Positions 37,878 through 48,117 of a stretch of DNA of 64,000 nt are shown here, one piece after another. The translations under genes were made by a program, and so were the position numbers. Source of the DNA: Ephydatia muelleri (taxonomy: Eukaryota > Porifera > Demospongiae > Spongillida > Spongillidae); NCBI GenBank assembly GCA_013339895.1, contig JABACO010000028.1:350652-414651 (forward strand). The letters are read 5' to 3'. The notes under the pieces were generated by a model. That model saw nothing but the letters and a program-made list of their open reading frames with translations, searched no databases and had not been told where the DNA came from. Each line of letters begins with the position of its first letter. Within the stretch, counting starts at the first letter, position 1.

Positions 37878-39189
37878 CACACACACACACACACGCACGC
37901 ACGCACATACACACACACACACATTCTCAGGTGGTGTACACGTGTGTAAATATTTGTGACATACGCAACTGTTACGACTTACCTCCATCATCAGTAATAA
38001 TAGAATTTTTTTTATTAAGCATCGCAAGTTTTCTTTCAAACTTGCTAAACATGGCATGCAGGCTTTGCTGAGAACGAACACAATGAGGGAACATCAGGGT
38101 AGTTGATCAACAAGCCTACTCTTTTCATAGCTCTTTCCACAGTCTCCTCATCCACAGTGAATGAGAATTCTTCATACTTGGGCAGTCCTGCAGGACATAT
38201 GTGCAGCTGACACTATGTTGTGTCCTCACAACACACACAACATGGATGCAAACACAAGTGCACACAAATAAACCATCACTCTTATGCATGACCAATGCTG
38301 AAAGCGTAAATCACGCATATAGATACGGTATGCATTGGTGACACTAATGCTTGTCACTACATGTAGTCCGATTAGCAAAGCATTATGCTTTAATTAAAGG
38401 TATAGAGGGGATTTCAGATGGGGGACCTTTAGAGGGTGGTTACTCTTGCTCCTACCAATGCTCTCTGCAAACAGTTTTGTCAACTCAGCCACGGTTAGAC
38501 TGTCATCCACAGAAAGAGTATGAAGATGGCCATCCATTGTACGCACATCAAGGTGACGCACTTTATTGCGATACTCCAGCATGTCCTACAAAGATTTCAT
38601 GCCGTGTAAATGCATTGTCTGTAGCAGCACTGCTCACCCCACTCTTCAGGCCATAGTATTCCAGGGCCCGCCCCATGTCAAGCCAGATGCCCTTGCTAGG
38701 GTTTTCATCAGGTCTTAATAAACCGAATTGCTCACCTATAATGGAAAAAAAAAAAAGAAATCAACTAGCCAACCCAACCTCTCTCAGTAGAAGGTCAGCA
38801 TATGGTATGAAAATACAGAAGCATACAATAATGGTATGCCAATTGTCGTTAAAATTCCGTACAGGTGTGGAAATATAGCACGAGCTTCCGCTGCCACTTA
38901 CCCTGTCCATCATGATCTGTGGAGTCACGACCTGTTCGCTCGCGAATCGCAGCGCAAGCATCACGAACCAGCATGGACTCATCAAACTGCACAGTGGTAT
39001 AAAAATTTAACGAAACTCGTCGTAGCACCAAATTGCTACATTAGGCAGCAGCGAATCTGAGCTACACAAGAATATACGGAGTAACACTATAGGCCTACGA
39101 TGTCAAGTGCACATAAAACGAACCTCCAGTGTTTTGATTATATCACTATTGACGGTGACTATTCGAATCTTTAAATATAATGCTGCCAT
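30553..39189 (-). CDS. Short talin: FERM head and rod bundles R1-R3 with Cys-rich tail (925 aa)
   Basis: Talin couples integrin tails to actin. Nineteen exons (39189-39124, 38986-38902, 38735-38638, 38585-38456, 38187-38120, 38067-37983, 37754-37606, 37533-37087, 37023-36851, 36798-36729, 36671-36561, 36379-36243, 35302-35158, 32333-32170, 32115-31911, 31698-31401, 31081-30855, 30734-30660, 30597-30553) give 2778 nt, in phase throughout. F0 starts MAALYLKIRIVTV; F0-F1: GIWLDMGRALEYYGL; F2: VNWLNPDKTLREQ, GTHPCTRDEA; F3: YGITYFLVKG, PLTIIKKYTASDDTFTL, FGEYQ. Rod: VVASAVTTMISSN and LALTTQGLVACTKVLAPCV align with talin R1-R3. After about residue 810 it departs: a Pro/Ser-rich stretch, then YCCCCCGY and a stop. 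Most of the rod, the C-terminal actin-binding domain and the dimer helix are absent (talin is about 2540 aa). The F3 Trp that contacts integrin (W359 in mouse and human) is Tyr here. Confidence 0.9.
31715..31910. repeat. 20-bp minisatellite filling a talin intron
   Basis: About ten copies of a 20-bp unit (CACCAGTACCCACTCCAGTG on the plus strand). It occupies all but about 15 bp of the 212-bp intron between the exons ending at 31911 and 31698, and abuts the donor. Confidence 0.92.
32406..32649. mobile_element. Short TIR element family B, copy 2 (talin intron)
   Basis: Same family as 11888-12166: ends GGGGTCGTTTCTGCG and CGCATAAATGATCCCC, with an interior sharing TTACAACTCCATAACAGATA. Non-coding. 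Confidence 0.72.
32786..33212. repeat. 28-bp minisatellite in talin intron
   Basis: About fifteen copies of a 28-bp unit (GTGCCGGGAGGATGTGGGTA then CAAATATT), with several mixed variants, in the 2.8-kb intron between exons 13 and 14. Confidence 0.92.
33315..33705. mobile_element. Palindromic MITE, TTAA-type, copy 2 (talin intron)
   Basis: Second copy of the family at 10938-11400: TTAATATCTAATGTCC at the left, the shared core CCAACAGCACATGTGTG and TTCCTTCTAAAAACTTTTAA, and its self-complementary right arm. The right terminus is more diverged than in copy 1. Confidence 0.72.
34061..34770. mobile_element. TIR element with CCGTTCATAAATTACGT ends (talin intron)
   Basis: Left end GAGCCGTTCATAAATTACGT and right end ACGTAATTTATGAACGGCCCC are inverted repeats of about 20 bp; a second internal GTGACGTAATT lies near 34660. 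Flanking ACAG on both sides may be a 4-bp target duplication. The terminus type is widespread in animal genomes. The interior (34374-34544) has a short ATG frame with one in-frame stop (start MATIAYEENRLEQADWID) preceded by GTATAAAAG, unlike typical MITE filler. Confidence 0.7.
35306..36230. repeat. 28-bp minisatellite filling talin intron 12
   Basis: About 33 copies of a 28-bp unit (GTAGGGGGTGTGGTAGTGGT then TAACATGC) with a few recurrent variants (GGTGTGTGGCAG, TTAGCATGC). It makes up nearly all of the 940-bp intron between exons 12 and 13. Confidence 0.93.
37818..37922. repeat. (AC)n microsatellite in talin intron
   Basis: About 100 bases of CA/GC dinucleotide. Open frames here are artefacts. 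Confidence 0.93.
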
Positions 39190-40106
39190 TTTCGGACCAA
39201 GCTAACAATCTTCGTAGTACTGAGTAGTAAGGGTTCCTCTGCTGTGGTCTCGCCCCGATTATATTAGATCACGTGCAGCCTACCACGCTGAATATAATAT
39301 AGTCTAAAGGTTATGTCAATTGTCCGTTCAGAAGCGGTAAGAACTTATACAAAGTGCCACGTACCCTGCCCACCTGTGAAATCACGACTTGCTCACTCGC
39401 GAATCACAGCGCAAGCACAAAATATAATTAGATGAAAGCCGGCACCAAGCGTACATTTTCCTCTTATCTTTTTCTTAACCCTAACCCAAAGTTTTAGATC
39501 CTGCAAAGAAGCAATACTTAAGCCACCCCTCATTCTTCAGTCATCGATTTAACTGCATGTGTAGAACAGCCAAAATCGAGGGCCAGAAATTTTGCTCAGA
39601 AATTCTAAATTACGGCAGAAATTTCCGTAATACTATGATGAAATTTCCGTAAAATAATGTAATTTCCGGAGTTTTCTCCGGTTATCGAGAAATTTGAAGT
39701 ATCGAGTGAGCACCAATAGCTTGAACACAATTGCATTTACATTTACGACAGAGCACTTGTGAGTTCGATTACTGGGTCTACCCGTCTCCCGACGAGAGTT
39801 ATGCCCTCCAGTCCCCAGACGCTATCTTGTGACACTATTGGGCCACAGATGCAAACGTATACCCCCGGGACAATATATAAAAGCACCCCTGGACAAGCTT
39901 CTATTCCCCAGGGACAGACTTGTAAATGCCCCCTGGACAAGCTTCTGTTTTGCCCCACCCCCCTGGACAATCTCCACTCCCCCCTGGACAAGCTTCTATT
40001 ATGCCTTCTAACCCCCCGAGACGAGCATTTAAATGACCACCCCTCGGGACATATTCCCTATACCCCCCTGGACACCATTTATTGTCATCTGTAGGGGTGT
40101 ATAATT
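39190..40106. other. Talin 5' flank and degenerate CCCCTGGACA repeats
   Basis: Includes the presumed talin promoter with a CACGTG at 39270-39275, the exon-2 fragment, and at about 39880-40075 a degenerate array of CCCCTGGACAAGCTTCT units. No gene recognised. Confidence 0.5.
39356..39418. pseudogene. Duplicated fragment of talin exon 2
   Basis: About 60 bases upstream of the talin start repeat the 3' half of exon 2 and its donor (compare 38898-38960), sharing CTCGCGAATC and CAGCGCAAGCA in the same orientation, with several substitutions and a small gap. It has no exon-like upstream half, so it is read as a non-functional duplicate. Confidence 0.65.
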
Positions 40107-40406
40107 AAACAAGTAAATAAAAACATTCTCTAACGAGAAAGTTGCTGGTATATAGGATTGACCAATAGTGGTGTAAAAAGCACAGAAACAAGAGTGACAG
40201 AAATTTGACTGGAAAATTGAAAAAGGCTATATTTAGCCCATTACTCAGGCATGTACTGTTACAACGTTAGTGTGCTAAATATAAGCCTATTTCAATTTTC
40301 CAGTCAAATTTCTGTCACTCTTGTTTCTGTGCTTTTTACACCACTATTGGTCAATCCTATATACCAACAACTTTCTCGTAAGAGAATGTTTTTATTTACT
40401 TGTTTC
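40107..40406. mobile_element. Palindromic MITE (300 bp)
   Basis: Arms of about 130 bp (40107-40240 and 40275-40406) are near-perfect reverse complements, starting AAACAAGTAAATAAAAACA. The centre is about 35 bp. No coding capacity. Confidence 0.85.
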
Positions 40407-40439
40407 ATAAGTTTTTTCCTCTGGCGTCTTTATAAGTGG

Positions 40440-41951
40440 TCACAAATTTTTGAAGGGAGGGAGGTTAAAAAATTTAATAATAGAAATTATGTGTATATGA
40501 GTTCTTAATGTTCTGTACGGTTCCGCCTTGTCCTCTTTGTCTCCCCCAGCCTCTTCTATGGCCGCGGCGGCCTGGTTCTGGCCATGGGAGCCATGCGGGT
40601 GGTGGTGGCAGCGGCCAGGGTGGCAGCAGGCAAAGTGGTGGTGAGGGCACTGGTGCCAATACTGGTGCCGGTGGTGGGGCTGGTGCAGGTAGCGGCGGTG
40701 CTCCTGCTTCTGCTGCTGGAGGTGGGGGCAGCTCTGCTGTTGGCGGTGGGGGCAGCGGTGGGGGCAGCTCTGCTCGGCAGGGGCAGTGCTGCAGCTGCTG
40801 CTGGCGGCGGACAGTAGGGGGGCAGCAATGTATCTAGCAGCGGTGGCTGCGTAAAGGGAAGAGGAGTTGGAGGATGTACTTCGTCCTCTTACAAAAGGCA
40901 TCATTTACTTCACTTAGAAGCTCACTATCCCTAAGAATAGCTTTTTCAAGACCACCATTATACTCCATTAGTGCATGAGATTTGGGTTCATACAAGGAGT
41001 AGCTATATGGGAGAAGGATATGGTTGCAGTAATTTTCAGTGTACATCAGATTAAGGATGACACCCCAATATTCAATAGACAGGTCACAAAGGAGAAACTA
41101 CATGTACTGTACACAACAGTTGGGTCACCATGCATGCTGTACATGTGAAGTGAATGGTTTTGTGCAGATCCCTTCCTTACATGCGTGCTGTACACATGTT
41201 GCATGCACATCTTCCTATAGCTTTTTAATGCTAGTGCAATACAACATGCCATGACATACCTTTGGGTGGTAGTGGTAGTTCGGTGACCCCTGCGATACCG
41301 CTTCCTCTCGGCAGCACGTTTAGCCAATCGGACAGCGGGGTCATTCCAATACCGATTCCTTTCAGATGCCTTAATGGCAGCTGAATTGTCCTCGTTTTTC
41401 TGCCTTTTAGCAGCACGGTTGTCCTCGACGTCCTTTTGATATCGCTGCCTTTTAGCAGCACGGTTCTCCTCGACGTCAACTTGATATCGCTGCCTATATA
41501 AGCAACACGGTTCTCCTCGACGTCCTCTTGATATTGCTGCCTTTTAGCAGCGCGGTTCTCCTCGACGTCCTCTTGATATCGCTGCCTTTTAGCAGCACGG
41601 TTCTCCTCGACGTCCTCTTGATATCGCTGCCTTTTAGCAGCACGGTTCTCCTCGACGTCAACTTGATATCGCTGCCTTTTAGCAGCACGGTTCTCCTCGA
41701 GCTCCTCTTGATATCGCTGCCTTTTAGCAGATTGCTTATATCAATATCTGCGTTGTAGCTGTTGCGTACAGAGGCCTTCCTTATTTCGGGTCGGCCTTGT
41801 AGCTGTCGCGTACAGAGGCCTTCTTCTTTTCGGGATCGGCCTTGTAGCGCGCTCGGGCTTTATCCTTGTTCTGTTGTGATAAAATATCGTCTTGCTTTTG
41901 AAGGTATTCTGCTCGTTGCTTAGATCTCTTCTTTCGATTACGCGAAGGCAT
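40440..41951 (-). mobile_element. Decayed transposon ORF with 15-residue basic repeats and Pro/Gly-rich tail
   Basis: Minus-strand remnant starting ATG at 41951: MPSRNRKKRSKQRAEYLQ, then RYKADPEKKKASVRDSY units, then about seven 45-bp repeats (41405-41730) coding RYQEDVEENRAAKRQ. Basic Y-x-A-D-P-E-K-K repeats of this kind precede helicase or OTU-type ORFs of Helitron-like elements in sponges and other animals (from memory). Further down, 41044-40870 encodes KAILRDSELLSEVNDAFCK, followed by a low-complexity Pro/Ala or Gly-rich part and an Arg/Gly-rich end (GRRGHRRGWGRQRGQGG). Frame slips at two or three points and no single long frame. Related to 63310-63925. Confidence 0.5.
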
Positions 41952-42457
41952 TTAACTTCACTAGCCAAAGTATTAAACTGCGATAGGAACACCAAATAAA
42001 TTTCGTGCAATTTATACTGCATGCTGTAAAATAACTTCATTAACCAAATAAACTTCTGCAATAACTTCATATCCTATACAGAACTTGCTACCGCATGAGG
42101 TACTTCTCGCTGTAGTCTTTCTAGTATATGACATTAAAGGGCACCGCGCAGGTGAATTCCAAAGATATTGGTGCTATTGCCGTTCTTCAAAACCGTTCGT
42201 AGCTCGAGTTATACCTTCCTAAGGAAGAAGAAGAATAAGACCAAGAATTATTTTGGGACTGGGCACGAGAAAAAGGAATTCGTTTGTTTCTCTAAAAGCA
42301 CACCGTTTTATGACACGGAACAAACGTAGAACTGTAGATCTTTGAGTGCTCGTTCCATCGCGACAAAGAGATACGCGATCCGTTTCTCCGTTGTCCCTCC
42401 AGACGCGAGTGAAGTTTGTTTAATGATATTCATCAATCCTCAATCAATCCTATATTG

Positions 42458-42502
42458 AACCTGCTGCCGCAGGTTCAGAAACCTGCTGCCGCAGGTTCAG
42501 AT
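42458..42502. repeat. Tandem 21-bp palindromic repeat
   Basis: Two adjacent copies of AACCTGCTGCCGCAGGTTCAG; each contains the palindrome AACCTGC-TGCC-GCAGGTT. It resembles a double binding site, perhaps in a transposon subterminal region. No protein can be named. Confidence 0.55.
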
Positions 42503-42595
42503 AATGGAATATTATATTATGGACGCCATTTTGGACGGTTCTCATCTTAGAGACGAGTCTGAAGATCAAGCAGATGGAAAAAAGCAGAGGGATTA

Positions 42596-42790
42596 ATGCG
42601 GTCGCGACTGCCACCATACATCGTAAACTGTCTACTGGTCGCAGGATTCGACACCCTAGACGTACTAGCAAAAATGGATGTCGGGCGGGAACCGGGTAAT
42701 TTAATTCAAATGGACCATTTGCCTGATGACGCGCACTTAAACGAGACTCCGTTTATTCCTCCGCGGATCATTACGGGCCGGGATTTTTAA
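42596..42790 (+). pseudogene. Short ORF with LPPYIVNCLLVAGFDTLDVL motif
   Basis: A 64-codon open stretch containing LPPYIVNCLLVAGFDTL and EPGNLIQM. Similar short segments occur in multicopy uncharacterised proteins of cnidarians and fish (recollection only). Probably a repeat-derived exon; function unknown. Confidence 0.3.
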
Positions 42791-43065
42791 ATATTGCGGA
42801 AAATTAGAGGTGTGTCCTGTACGTTTTGGTTGCTTCCTTAAGTGCCACGTGTTCACCGCTTTCCCATTTTACCAGCTGTGATTTCTTGATATTTACATTC
42901 TCGTTGCGTCTCTCTAGCTGTGGCTCTCCTGTCTTGCTCACTGAAGGTCGAAGGTGTCCGAAAAGCGTCTTGTTGGTAAGTCCCAGTCCATCGCGACGAA
43001 CGCGTTTATACTTTATGAGGCCTGATTCGTCGCATGTGTTCATCTGCGTCTGTATTGTATCCTAG

Positions 43066-43954
43066 ATGATGCCTAACCACACGTGTTGCGTGCCAGGTTG
43101 CTATAACCGTAGCAGCCAAACAAAGAAAGCTGCCAGTTACATCCGATATTATTAATTCCAGCAGATCGATTCAGCGACGTGCTTGGCTAAAAAACATTTC
43201 ACGAGAACGCTCGTTGCAACCTACAACTATTTCTTGAGTGTGTAGTGACCATTTTGTATGGGGAATTAAAGACGAAAACAACCATATGCCCACTTTGTTC
43301 CCGTGGAAACGATTAGGACATCCTAGTCACACCGGTTTCTCCACTAAAAAGAGAGCCATGAAGACGAACTTGAGCCCATGTAAATCCAGTACAGTTCCTC
43401 TTCAGTCTGATGCAGATGATATAGAAGGACAGCAACATGGTGATGATATGAGAACCAGTGATGCAGGAGTCAGTAGTGATGAACCATCTACTACAGTTCA
43501 GCGATCTGCAACATCTGGATTACTCCCTGGGAAAGGTAATATTAAGCCATCCATCTGTGGGATGATGTGGAGTGGGACTAGTGAGCAATCCACTAGTAAC
43601 CATGGTATGAGTGGTACCAGTGAACCTGGTGGTATTAGTGAACTGTCTACTAGTGGAAAAGTCTGGAGGGGCTCTAGTGATCGATGCACTAATGAGATAG
43701 TATGGAATGAGGTTGAGTCTTGCAGTGATCATGGTGAAATGAGCATCAGTAGTGATGTGATGCCATTGAGTGATGTTAGTGTGACCTCCAATTTTGTGCA
43801 AGCTCAGTTTGATGCAAGTAATGTAACACATAATGTCAGTGATATCTCTGTTGATGCGTTGGTAGGTTGTGCTGTTATATTGAATTCAGTTGACAGAGAG
43901 GTGCAGGCTGAAAATGATAACACATATGGTAACGTGCTTATTTTTCCCGAATAA
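43066..43954 (+). pseudogene. Decayed THAP-domain ORF
   Basis: Starts MMPNHTCCVPGCYNRS (the C-x4-C start of a THAP zinc finger), and continues in a second frame as RSIQRRAWLKNISRERS, then VCSDHFVW and PTLFPWKR, which supply the C-x2-H and hydrophobic THAP end. A frame shift at about 43160 and a TGA before VCSDHF break it. The following 190 codons are Ser/Thr-rich and unrecognised. THAP domains occur in host regulators and in P-element and related transposases; the transposon-dense setting favours the latter. Confidence 0.6.
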
Positions 43955-45666
43955 GCCCTCTGTTCCATTGAATTGTAGGGGCCTTTTTTTTCAAATGTCA
44001 ATGGGGTGAGTTCCTCATCACAAATGTTTGCACTCTATTACGTCAAAACCTTAAAGATCTACTGTTAGCTCCGACAGAAACATATAGCTGATACACAAAG
44101 CAACCATTCTGCGCTTTTAAACGTAGGTCTTCGTATTTGAAAATTCGATTCCATACTCCACAGAAGCATTCCTTCGGATTGGATTTCAAAGTGTCCCCGT
44201 CTCGTGCCCACAAAAATTGAAATACGGATGTACGTACATTAGGCATTCCTACTAACATTACCAAAGGTTTGTTGCTACCTATTCTGTGCTGCCGCACGCT
44301 CATTTAAGTAATTTCTAGGCTACTGCATGGTGAAGCGGTGATGCTGTGTTATGTACTATATATAGTAGCTTGTACATATCCAGCGTCGTATTACCTGCGG
44401 CTGCCAGCTCTTGCTGGAGCACTATACTCCTCGGTCTGCACAGTGGCGTGCGCTTAAACCTTGAGCACTCAGGCCCGGTGCACTCTGAGAAAAGTTGGTC
44501 CGGCTAGATTGGCCAGTTGAAGAATTTTTTTACTGCACACCTATACTCAAATCTATCCATAGACCAATCAGCAGGCTACTGTAATAATCAATAACCAGTG
44601 TAATCATACCACCCCCATCTCGGGAGTCCCGTCGCTTTTCGTGCTCAATAATCTCACATGAATTTGCTATAAAAACTCAATTGCAAAATCGGATAAAATG
44701 CGTGCGTGGTATACCAATATATATTGTGTACATGCGAGCCCCCTGAAAGTCGTCACACGTTAATAACTCAGTCATGATCATTTTATGAGCATTTACTCTA
44801 TATAAATATTGAAATCATGTGCTGTAAATATCAGTGCACACAGTCATTTAAAACGTTCACTGAAATTTTGAATCAAATGATGTTATGCATGCAGCCAAGT
44901 TATTAAAACTTTCCAAATACTTTTACTCTATGATGTGAATCACCCACAAATTCATAAGCAATTTCTTCTAATTTGATACTATCTGCGAGCTCTTTATGAA
45001 CACGAAGGACAATCAGATTGTTCAGCCTCTGTTGACACATCGTATTTCTCAAGTAGTTCTTGACCCTTCTAAGGGCACTAAAAGATCTTTCTGAAGTAGC
45101 ATTTGTAGCAGGCATAATTAAGAGCAATTTCATTGCAATGACTACTTGAGAGCAGAATTTTTTGAGCATTTGTAAGGGTAGAAAAGTACTCAATTAAATC
45201 AATTATTGTTGTAGCTCTGCTGGATTTGTTGAAACGTTGAAATTCAGTGTTAAATATGCACAACTGAGAATGCAAAAGCTCTGGCTGAAAATAATCTTTG
45301 TAGAAAGAACAAAGTCTAACTCACTCTTAAAGTTTTTATTGTTGTAGGCAGCTTTCAATAGGAGGTTCTCAAGCTGACAATAAACAGACCCAGGCTGTTG
45401 AAATCCATAGTTCAACCATCCCGGAACGTCCCAGACACTACTGGATTTCGTACCCTTGTCCCGGAAGGGTCCCGGATGGCCCCACTGTCCCGGAATTCTA
45501 TTTTTTAAAAATAAACACTTTTCTGTTCTCACACCTCCTAACTTGTCTATGATCATTTGCGGTTGCCATATTTCCCACGTGTAAGTAGCTGTTCAAGCAT
45601 TTGTGCATGGCTAAGCGTACAGTCAAATGAGAGATGAGCCCCCATCTACGAAGAAACGGCTGAAAA

Positions 45667-45878
45667 GGGACTGTCACTTCGACAAAGCGTGGATACAGGA
45701 GTTTCAAGGGATAGGAGTGAGCTCCAAAGGTAATGTATAACAGTGACAGTTTCAAAAGGCTATATATTAATGTAAATACTGTGCTACACTGCATACTGAC
45801 ACTGACAGGGACTGTCATGTGTAATTTCCTTGAAACTCCTGTATCCACGCCACGCCTTGTTGAAGTGACAGTCCCTGA
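45667..45878. repeat. 45-bp inverted repeat
   Basis: GGGACTGTCACTTCGACAAA..GGATACAGGAGTTTCAAGG (45667-45711) is mirrored at 45829-45878 as its near reverse complement, with about 115 bp between. It may be a small nested MITE. Confidence 0.6.
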
Positions 45879-46564
45879 CAAATTCAATGCAGACAGCTGT
45901 TGTTATGATGCAGAAATCCCTCCAGAACTGCTAAAGAAGTGTAAAAAGGCTACTTCAGTGACTCTAGGGAAGGAATGGATGATTAGGCCTATGTGATGAT
46001 ATTTAAGTCAATAGTTTATTAATATTTGCAGCTCAGTACAGATGGATGACATACATGTATAGGCCTAGGTGACTAAAGCAGCAGCACTGCATGACTCGTC
46101 AAATGACAGTGACAGCGACAGCGACAGCAACATTAGGCCTAGGCAATGGCCGGTCCCCTTGAGTCTAATTAATTGGGGCTAAGCTCCACTAAGCTCGAAC
46201 ACATATCGTATGCCAATTGGCAATGCTTCCTAGATGTCCCGTACACCCCCCCCCTCCCCATGTTCTACATGGTACTGTACTCAATGATAGGGCTAGAAAG
46301 CACACTGTTTGATAGAGCGGCGGCAGAACAGCCACATACAGTGCACGTGGTTTCAGTTAGGCTAGGGTCCATGCTGGCGTTTGAGCAGAATCTACATCAG
46401 TACACGTCATGATACAAATGCTTGATATTAATTTTGAAGTGTTATAGTGTAAATAAGCATAGTGTATTAACCACTAGTTATTTTTTTGGACGAATCAGGT
46501 TGTGAGTATAGCGGGATCAACTGGCTATCAAGAGTTTTGGTTTTTATGGTCAATAATCTCTACT

Positions 46565-46800
46565 GTTGTGATCCTTTTTAAGGATGGTGTCGATCCTTAA
46601 ATAAGGATGTGCCACTTCCTCCCTGTTTTACCACATGGACATTGATAATATTGGCATCATTTAAAGTTTGTTATGGAGACTAATCAGTATACAATCGACC
46701 AATAGCATTTATTTTATCTTACTTACCTGGTTAGCAAAAATATGTAATGTAAAAAAGGATCCTTATTTAAGGATAATGACATCCTTAAATAAAGATTACA
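46565..46800. mobile_element. Small TIR element with AAGGAT repeats
   Basis: TTTTTAAGGAT..TCGATCCTTAAATAAGGAT on the left and ATCCTTATTTAAGGATAATG on the right are inverted copies, each itself partly palindromic. Non-coding. Confidence 0.5.
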
Positions 46801-48068
46801 TTAACATGACATCCTTTATAACTCCAGTTAGAGTAACAGATGTAATGTCATCCACACTGTACAACTTAACAAACTATTCCTTAACGCTCAAGTAATTGTC
46901 TATACCATTCTAAAAATAACCTGTTCCTGGTTTGTGACATCAGTGTTTCATCAATCATCATAATTAAAGAATTTTGAAGTTGTTCAGCAATAGCTCTCAA
47001 AGCATAATTTTGAGGAGCTCTCATGAGATGTGTACTTGTCCATCTTTTTTTCCAACCATTCATTTATAGTGACATCATCCTGTCCCAAAAACATGAACAA
47101 TTGGATAAAATTTGCATCACACTCATCTCCATCTCCCCTAATTGCTAAACCTTGATGGGCCGGCCAATAACTGAAGGCAAGACAATATTTTAATCAGCAT
47201 CTTACGATTACTTTTGCAAACTGCGTTGATAAATATGTTCACAGGTGGCTGGTAGAGTAACACAAACTTTCACTGCTTCTCGATGGCAGGCACTGACTTC
47301 ATAGCTTTTAAACGACAAAGTGCCATCCTTCCAATTGGAAAATCCTTTGAAGTTTAGTAACCTACATTGAAAAGTTGCAACCTAGAAATTAGGCAATAAA
47401 ATTTTAAATGGCAGAACTTAGTGCTAGACCTCATCTTTTTTTCTTTGAATCCTTTTACGCGTATATGACAAAACGCTAGATAGCGTGCCTCATCGTAGTG
47501 AAGAAAAGGCCATGTTTTAAACCACAATGCCTGGAAAGATCTCATAACTACGGTATATTCAAAAGAGCGCTTAGGGAACGAAACATGTTGAGGCTGCTGT
47601 GGAGTATCTGGCCATTTGGTGACATTTGTATAAGAGACGAGGTTCGCTGATAAATTTCATTGTTGTCACATTATTAAATGTATTTGTGGGCGTGGTCAGA
47701 CACGCCTTCATATCGGGATAAAAGTTGGTCCGGCCAAAACCGGACCAACGGACTGTGTGCGCCAGCCCTGGCACTGTAGTGTGCATGTATGTTGTTTCTA
47801 AATAATGCACATGGTATGGGGGGGAAGGGAAGGGGTAGGTGTACGCCACTAGAAAGGCTTAGTGTAGCTTGCTTGAACTGTTCTGTCGCGCTTTGCTGTA
47901 CATCATTTGACCCATTTTGGGTCGCCAATGATCATATGTAAATTATCCCACACCATTTATAGGCACACGTGACATCATAATCGTTTGCAACCCACCCTCC
48001 ACCTGACCAGCAAGCAAACCAACAGGTAATGAAAAAGAAAATGCAGTAGTAGATGTGTGGACATCGTG

Positions 48069-48075
48069 CATGTGT

Positions 48076-48116
<41 letters not shown>

Positions 48117-48117
48117 T
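48069..48117. repeat. (TG)n microsatellite
   Basis: About 45 bases of TG dinucleotide. Part of the otherwise featureless stretch 47780-48750, where I recognise no gene. Confidence 0.85.

Larger units (their letters stand above)
44436..47779 (-). mobile_element. hAT transposon remnant with C-terminal dimerisation domain
   Basis: Best evidence is at 45193-44903 (-): LLIMPATNATSERSFSALRR, then NYLRNTMCQQRLNNLIVLRV, the hAT C-terminal dimerisation domain in its ZMYM1/DUF4371-type form. The proposed ends are hAT-like: CAGTGGCGTGCGC at 44436, and on the right the reverse complement of a CAGTGCCAGGGCTGGCGCAC end near 47779, both followed inward by GTTGGTCCGG..GGCC. I could not match an 8-bp duplication, so the ends are tentative. 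The remaining interior is fragmentary, including a minus-strand piece at 47063-46881. Confidence 0.55.

Noticed and set aside
40508-40837. Gly/Ser-rich plus-strand ORF
   Set aside because: Antisense of the Pro/Ala-rich part of the element at 40440-41951, whose conserved KAIL..DAFCK module is on the minus strand.
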